Shown piece by piece: positions 7,551 to 11,050 of a DNA stretch of 11,050 nt. Every line of letters begins with the position of its first letter. Positions within the stretch are counted from its first letter, which is position 1. Below the pieces are notes generated by a model. The model was not told the DNA's origin, made no database searches, and worked only from the letters and a program-made list of their open reading frames with translations. Position numbers and translations under genes: made by a program. The DNA is from Bacteroidota bacterium (GTDB taxonomy: Bacteria > Bacteroidota > Bacteroidia > Flavobacteriales > Crocinitomicaceae). The stretch is taken from NCBI GenBank assembly GCA_029558435.1, contig JAKQEZ010000699.1, positions 1 through 11,050 of the forward strand, in the 5' to 3' direction.

Positions 7551-7558
7551 TAAATTTG
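7551..7558 (+). promoter_or_regulatory. -7 promoter element of the radical SAM gene, nearly leaderless
   Basis: TAAATTTG matches TAnnTTTG exactly and ends 4 nt before the GTG start at 7563. A -33 element is not obvious: the nearest TTG (7524-7526) is 24 nt upstream, longer than usual. The 99-nt gap to asnB therefore seems to hold two divergent promoters. Confidence 0.5.
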
Positions 7559-7562
7559 AAAA

Positions 7563-8585
7563 GTGAAAAAGATAAAAGATGCCATAAATATTGTGAAACA
7601 ACTGACTTTTAGTAGGTTGTGGAATATGGTAGTATTGTATGCTTCGTTTATTTATTCACGTTGGAAAAAGAAAGATTTTCACCGTGGTATGCCTTTTTCA
7701 TTGAGCATTGAACCAACAACTGCATGTAATTTAGGTTGCCCCGAATGTCCCAGTGGACTCAAACAATTTACACGTCCAACTGGTCGCCTAAAATTAGCAA
7801 CACACCAAGAAATGTTGCAGCAATTATCCAAACATGTTTTTTATATCAATTATTATTTTCAAGGAGAACCGTTTTTAAATCCTCAATTTTTGGATTTAAT
7901 AAAAGAAGCTAAAAAACACAAAATTTATACAGCAACATCCACCAATGCCCATTTTATTAATAACAAAAAAGTGGCGCAAGATATCGTAAAATCTGGGTTG
8001 GATCGATTGATTATTTCCATTGATGGACTTACGCAACAAACTTATGAAAGCTACCGTGTTCATGGCAAGTTAACCAAAGTTATTGCGGGTGCAAAATGGA
8101 TGATTGAAGCAAAAAAAGAGTTGAAATCAGCAACTCCCCATTTAATATTTCAATTTTTGGCAGTGGCACCCAACGAGCACGAAATACCAGGTGTTTTTGC
8201 ACTTGGAAAAGAAATGGGAATTGATGAAGTGCGCATCAAAACAGCACAACTCTACGATTATAAAAACGGTAACAAGTTAATGCCTAAAAATGAAAAATAT
8301 GCCCGCTATAAATTACAATCCGATGGCACTTATGCGCTCAAATGGAAAACGGGTAATCACTGCTGGAGAATGTGGTCGAGTTGCGTACTAACGTGGGATG
8401 CAAGAGTTGTTCCCTGTTGTTTTGACAAAGATGCTTTGCACCAATTAGGCGATCTAACTCAACAAACCTTTGATGAAATATGGCATTCCAAACGATATGG
8501 AGGTTTTAGAAATGCGATTCTTAGAAACAGAAATACGATTGATATTTGTAAAAATTGCTCAGAAGGAGCAAAAGTTTGGGCTTAA
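7563..8585 (+). CDS. Radical SAM/SPASM domain protein
   Basis: A 340-residue iron-sulfur enzyme. Residues 19-33 form a hydrophobic/aromatic stretch (LWNMVVLYASFIYSRW) that may attach it to the membrane. The radical SAM core carries Cys55-x3-Cys59-x2-Cys62 (TTACNLGCPECP), which binds the catalytic [4Fe-4S] cluster, then FQGEPFLNP (99-107) and LIISIDGLTQQTYESYR (149-165). The C-terminal SPASM/twitch region has Cys267 and Cys274 (CWRMWSSC), VVPCCFDKD with Cys285-Cys286, EIWHSKRY (305-312) and CKNC (329-332), giving enough ligands for at least one auxiliary cluster. Known relatives modify peptides or oxidise small molecules including sugars. No precursor peptide is visible nearby, while asnB and GT4 lie divergently, so glycan or nucleotide-sugar chemistry is a reasonable but unproven idea. 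The start is GTG; its stop overlaps that of the convergent lipoprotein gene. Confidence 0.88.
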   Translation: MKKIKDAINIVKQLTFSRLWNMVVLYASFIYSRWKKKDFHRGMPFSLSIEPTTACNLGCPECPSGLKQFTRPTGRLKLATHQEMLQQLSKHVFYINYYFQGEPFLNPQFLDLIKEAKKHKIYTATSTNAHFINNKKVAQDIVKSGLDRLIISIDGLTQQTYESYRVHGKLTKVIAGAKWMIEAKKELKSATPHLIFQFLAVAPNEHEIPGVFALGKEMGIDEVRIKTAQLYDYKNGNKLMPKNEKYARYKLQSDGTYALKWKTGNHCWRMWSSCVLTWDARVVPCCFDKDALHQLGDLTQQTFDEIWHSKRYGGFRNAILRNRNTIDICKNCSEGAKVWA

Positions 8586-9199
8586 TATTCAATTAAAATT
8601 TCAACCGTATCCATGAATGGAGTAATGGCATTTTTCTTTCCATTGGTTGATGAAAATTGCTTGAAATAGGTCACCTCAAAATTGGTGTTGGCATCGTTGA
8701 TGCAATAATAAGAGGTGTCTAAATTCCCTACAAATTGTTGGTAATCACTAGAACAACACTCTTCACATCCCGATTTTCCAATCGATTTAACAATATCCAA
8801 TTTTGTTGTGTTGTCGCCTGTATGTTTTAAATGAATTTTTGCCCACGATTTTCCTGTTGACGAAAAATTATGCACATTTTTATTCTTAACACTCAAATCA
8901 TCAAACAAAACCGATGATTGAATGTCAAAATAATTCTCTTTGCTGATGGTGATGTTCAGCGTTTCAAAACGTTCTCTTTTTACGTCAAATGTGTAATTGC
9001 CCTCACTGTCTGTTTGAGTTGTCAAAATGTGTTTGCTTTCTCCTTTAGAAGATGTTGTAACAACAATTTGAGCATTTGCCAAGGCCTTAGAAAAAGTAGC
9101 ATCATAAACATTTCCCTCAACGGTAATGTTGGCTTGACCTTTCTTACAACCAAAAGACAAAACAACAAGTCCAAGTAGTAACAGCAATTTTGTTTTCAT
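8582..9199 (-). CDS. Lipoprotein with carboxypeptidase-regulatory-like domain
   Basis: This 205-residue protein has a type II signal peptide with lipobox LSFGC, so Cys18 is the likely lipidated residue; Lys19-Lys20 follow. Residues about 24-95 (ITVEGNVYDATFSKALANAQIVV ... TDSEGNYTFDV, split motifs) match the beta-sandwich 'carboxypeptidase regulatory-like' or CNA-B-like pattern common in Bacteroidota envelope proteins. The C-terminal half is not recognised; it contains a Cys group (C145, C148, C149) and a further C166, possibly disulfides or a metal site. It lies 9 nt after the DUF3817 gene on the same strand and so is likely co-transcribed with it. Its TAA overlaps the TAA of the convergent radical SAM gene. 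Function unknown; a surface or periplasmic structural or binding role is plausible. Confidence 0.8.
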   Translation of the reverse strand: MKTKLLLLLGLVVLSFGCKKGQANITVEGNVYDATFSKALANAQIVVTTSSKGESKHILTTQTDSEGNYTFDVKRERFETLNITISKENYFDIQSSVLFDDLSVKNKNVHNFSSTGKSWAKIHLKHTGDNTTKLDIVKSIGKSGCEECCSSDYQQFVGNLDTSYYCINDANTNFEVTYFKQFSSTNGKKNAITPFMDTVEILIEY

Positions 9200-9208
9200 A
9201 CATGCAAA

Positions 9209-9481
9209 TTAGTGACGTAAATATTTTTTTTCTGACCAAAAAGTACCAAATGGTATCAACGAAGAAAGTAATAAAATGCCTGTTTTTTTAGCATCCCATT
9301 TGAATTTTAATGCAGCCACAACAACCAACAAGCAAAAAGCAATAAATAAAAATCCGTGAGCGCTTCCAACAATAAAATTAGGTTCTTTTATTCCCCAGAT
9401 ATATTTTAAAGGCATTGTTAATGCAAATGCTAAATAGGAAATTCCTTCGGCAATAGCCATGTTTCTTACAAATTTGATCAT
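9209..9481 (-). CDS. DUF3817-family integral membrane protein
   Basis: A 90-residue protein with about three transmembrane segments: residues 8-25 (MAIAEGISYLAFALTMPL), 36-58 (FIVGSAHGFLFIAFCLLVVVAAL, split) and 67-82. The pattern of an N-terminal AEGISYL, MPLKY (23-27), a central GSAHGFLFI (39-47) and IPFGTFWSEK (76-85) fits the DUF3817 family closely and its usual length. These are small inner-membrane proteins of unknown function. It is the first gene of a two-gene unit with the lipoprotein, and its promoter region faces that of the cytochrome c gene across 133 nt. Confidence 0.85.
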   Translation of the reverse strand: MIKFVRNMAIAEGISYLAFALTMPLKYIWGIKEPNFIVGSAHGFLFIAFCLLVVVAALKFKWDAKKTGILLLSSLIPFGTFWSEKKYLRH

Positions 9482-9495
9482 TTCTTTTTTTTAGG

Positions 9496-9503
9496 CAAAT
9501 ATA
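9496..9503 (-). promoter_or_regulatory. -7 promoter element of the DUF3817-lipoprotein unit
   Basis: The minus strand reads TATATTTG from 9503 to 9496, an exact TAnnTTTG match, 14 nt before the ATG at 9481. No -33 TTTG or TTG is found at the usual 17-23 nt spacing. Confidence 0.5.
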
Positions 9504-9546
9504 CGAAAACAACCAACATAAAACAGCTTAAAAACTACCTGATTGT

Positions 9547-9562
9547 TGTGATTGTAATCATA
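9547..9562. promoter_or_regulatory. Crp/Fnr-type operator upstream of cytochrome c
   Basis: TGTGATTGTAATCATA matches the Crp consensus TGTGA-N6-TCACA at 9 of 10 defined positions and contains the palindrome TGATT-GT-AATCA (9549-9560). Its centre (9554.5) lies about 42 nt before the start site predicted from the -7 element at 9584-9591, the class II activator position. Bacteroidota commonly carry several Crp/Fnr-family regulators; which one would bind is not known. Pattern evidence only. Confidence 0.5.
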
Positions 9563-9583
9563 TTTTATTTGCAATCAATATTT

Positions 9584-9591
9584 TATATTTG
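9584..9591 (+). promoter_or_regulatory. -7 promoter element of the cytochrome c gene
   Basis: TATATTTG matches TAnnTTTG exactly, 23 nt before the ATG at 9615. No good -33 element stands at the expected distance (only TTTT at 9563-9566), which fits an activator-dependent promoter served by the operator at 9547-9562. Confidence 0.6.
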
Positions 9592-9614
9592 TAAATCGTT
9601 AAAACAATAAACTT

Positions 9615-10049
9615 ATGAAAAAACTATTTTATCTTGTTCTATCTGTTTTGCTTTTTATAGCATGCGATGAAATTCCTAGTAAAGAAAGTCAAGAAAAATA
9701 CGATGTATCTAAAGGAATAGGTAAGTTCAATGAACAAAATGTAGATATTTCAACATTTGATTTGAAACGTGCAGAAAATGGAAAACTGATAAGTGAAACC
9801 AAATGTGCATCTTGCCATAAGTTTTCAAATGAACGATTGGTCGGGCCAGGATGGAAAGGAGTTACCAAACGCAGAAAACATTATTGGTTAATGAATTTTA
9901 TAACCAATCCCGATGCAATGATTGACAACGATCCTATTCTTGCCCAAGAATTAGAAATTTGTTTAACACGAATGCCTAATCAAAATTTAAGCGACGATGA
10001 AGCACGTGATATATTAGAATTTATGCGTCAAATTGATGGTGCTCATTAG
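9615..10049 (+). CDS. Monoheme cytochrome c lipoprotein, nos-cluster type
   Basis: The 144-residue protein has a lipoprotein signal peptide with lipobox LFIAC (Cys17 lipidated), which anchors it in a membrane facing the periplasm. A single class I c-type heme site is CASCH (Cys64, Cys67, His68), with Met120 in RMPNQNLS as the likely sixth ligand. The segments LVGPGWKGVTKRR (75-87), FITNPDAMIDNDP (95-107) and ARDILEFMRQIDG (130-142) closely recall, from memory, the small cytochrome c encoded beside nosZ in Bacteroidota (clade II) nitrous oxide reductase clusters, where it is thought to deliver electrons. Here the next gene is an aminotransferase and no nos gene is visible, so the partner is unknown; another terminal oxidase or reductase is possible. 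It seems to be a single-gene unit. Confidence 0.88.
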   Translation: MKKLFYLVLSVLLFIACDEIPSKESQEKYDVSKGIGKFNEQNVDISTFDLKRAENGKLISETKCASCHKFSNERLVGPGWKGVTKRRKHYWLMNFITNPDAMIDNDPILAQELEICLTRMPNQNLSDDEARDILEFMRQIDGAH

Positions 10050-10109
10050 TTTCTAAGAATAATTGGTCTAAAAAATTAATAAATAGTTATTTTATCTCAG
10101 TTCTTTGTT

Positions 10110-10117
10110 TAGTTTTG
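10110..10117 (+). promoter_or_regulatory. -7 promoter element of the aminotransferase gene
   Basis: TAGTTTTG matches TAnnTTTG exactly, 17 nt before the ATG at 10135. No convincing -33 element precedes it. It suggests transcription independent of the cytochrome c gene, which ends 60 nt earlier. Confidence 0.45.
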
Positions 10118-10134
10118 TGTAAAAACAAAATAAT

Positions 10135-11050
10135 ATGTTGGAATTTTCCGATCGATTAAACAATATGGAAGAATCTGCTACACTAGCGATGTCTAGAATT
10201 AGTAGAGAATTAAGAGCGCAAGGAAAAGATATCATTTCTTTGAGTTTAGGGGAACCCGATTTTGACACGCCACAATTTATTAAAGATGCGGCGCTCGAAG
10301 CAATGAACAATAATTTTACTCGATATACACCTGTTAACGGTTACGAAGACTTACGCGAAAGCATTTCTAAAAAATTCAAACGCGACAATAATTTGAATTA
10401 TTCAAAAAACCAAATTGTTGTTTCAACAGGTGCAAAACAATCCATTGCCAATGTTGTATTGAGTTTAATTAATGAAGGAGATGAAGTTATTGTGCCAACA
10501 CCTTATTGGGTTTCTTACATTGAAATTGTAAAACTTGCAGGAGGTGTTCCTATTGAAGTAGAAACAGGAATCGAAACCGATTTTAAAATCACACCAGCAC
10601 AATTAGAAAGTGCAATTACACCCAAAACCAAAATGATGATTTTTTCATCACCTTGTAATCCATCCGGAACTGTTTATAGCAAGGAAGAATTGGAGCAATT
10701 AGCACAAGTAATTGTAAAATACCCTCAATTAGTTGTGGTTTCAGATGAAATTTACGAACACATTAATTTTGTTGGCAAACACGCAAGTTTAGCCCAGTTT
10801 GAATCCATCTATAACCAAGTAGTTACAGTCAATGGAGCTTCTAAAGCATGGGCAATGACTGGTTGGAGAATTGGTTTCATAGGTGCACCTCAAAACATTG
10901 CAGATGCCTGCACAAAAATGCAAGGTCAGTTTACATCTGGAACATGTTCAATTGCACAAAAAGCAACAATTGCGGCTATGGAAGCAGATCCAACAGTGTT
11001 AAAAGACATGGTTGCAGCGTATAAAGGACGTAGAGATTTAGTACTCGAAA
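10135..11050 (+). CDS. Class I pyridoxal-phosphate aspartate aminotransferase, 5' part (3' end outside window)
   Basis: The frame is open from ATG 10135 to the window edge (305 full codons of roughly 395-400 expected). It is a fold-type I PLP enzyme that interconverts aspartate and oxaloacetate with 2-oxoglutarate and glutamate, in the cytoplasm. Family landmarks in order: ESATLAMSRISRELRAQG (13-30), LSLGEPDFDTP (36-46), RYTPVNGYEDLR (63-74), VSTGAKQSI (96-104), PTPYWVSY (121-128), FSSPCNPSGTVYS with Asn175 (170-182), VSDEIYEH with Asp204 and Tyr207 binding the cofactor (202-209), NGASKAWAMTGWRIGF with Schiff-base Lys237 (233-248). The start is supported by the match of MLEFSDRLNNMEESATLAM to related N-termini. 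It belongs to the bacterial Ib-type subgroup rather than the E. coli AspC subgroup; some members also use prephenate. It seems intact as far as visible. Confidence 0.92.
   Translation, partial: MLEFSDRLNNMEESATLAMSRISRELRAQGKDIISLSLGEPDFDTPQFIKDAALEAMNNNFTRYTPVNGYEDLRESISKKFKRDNNLNYSKNQIVVSTGAKQSIANVVLSLINEGDEVIVPTPYWVSYIEIVKLAGGVPIEVETGIETDFKITPAQLESAITPKTKMMIFSSPCNPSGTVYSKEELEQLAQVIVKYPQLVVVSDEIYEHINFVGKHASLAQFESIYNQVVTVNGASKAWAMTGWRIGFIGAPQNIADACTKMQGQFTSGTCSIAQKATIAAMEADPTVLKDMVAAYKGRRDLVLE

Noticed and set aside
7563..8585. Radical SAM enzyme as a RiPP maturase with a nearby precursor peptide
   Set aside because: No short ORF with a leader-core look was found in the 7464-7562 gap, and the radical SAM gene ends stop-to-stop with an unrelated lipoprotein gene.
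8918..9178. 86-codon plus-strand frame
   Set aside because: Antisense to the signal peptide and first domain of the lipoprotein gene.
10074..10092. Possible hairpin AATAA...TTATT after the cytochrome c gene as a terminator
   Set aside because: Only five A/T pairs, no GC core and no clear T run; too weak to call.
10092..10310. 72-codon minus-strand frame
   Set aside because: Antisense to the N-terminal part of the aminotransferase, whose motifs are unmistakable.

Overview
The window looks like chromosome of a low-GC member of the Bacteroidota, probably Flavobacteriales-like. The evidence is a C-terminal type IX secretion (T9SS) sorting domain, PepSY-like and DUF2490-type envelope proteins, A/T-rich leaders without clear Shine-Dalgarno sequences, and repeated copies of the Bacteroidota -7 promoter element TAnnTTTG just upstream of genes. 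No RNA gene, insertion sequence, CRISPR array or phage gene was seen.

Layout. (1) 1-1076 (+): 3' part of a secreted T9SS cargo protein, closed by a strong terminator at 1092-1124. (2) 1220-2465 (+): a two-gene unit with a secreted PepSY-like protein and a DUF2490-type outer-membrane protein. (3) 2491-4286 (-): an RsuA/RluB-family pseudouridine synthase with its own promoter, joined by an ATGA overlap to an outer-membrane beta-barrel gene. (4) 4342-7463 (-): an AsnB-type glutamine amidotransferase overlapping a GT4 glycosyltransferase. (5) 7563-8585 (+): a radical SAM/SPASM enzyme, divergent from asnB. (6) 8582-9481 (-): a DUF3817 membrane protein followed by a lipoprotein, ending stop-to-stop with the radical SAM gene. 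(7) 9615-10049 (+): a monoheme cytochrome c lipoprotein resembling those of Bacteroidota nitrous-oxide-reductase clusters, with a Crp/Fnr-like operator upstream. (8) 10135-end (+): 5' part of a class I aspartate aminotransferase, cut by the window edge.

Functional picture. Most genes concern the cell envelope: secreted protein, outer-membrane barrels, lipoproteins and probable surface glycan synthesis. The asnB/GT4/radical SAM trio is the most system-like group and suggests glycan or glycoconjugate modification, but its substrate cannot be read from the sequence. The cytochrome c has no nos gene beside it here and seems to be regulated as a single gene. Nothing is clearly a new defence or mobile system; the points worth checking are promoter architecture, the orphan cytochrome with its operator, the radical SAM context and some atypical motifs.
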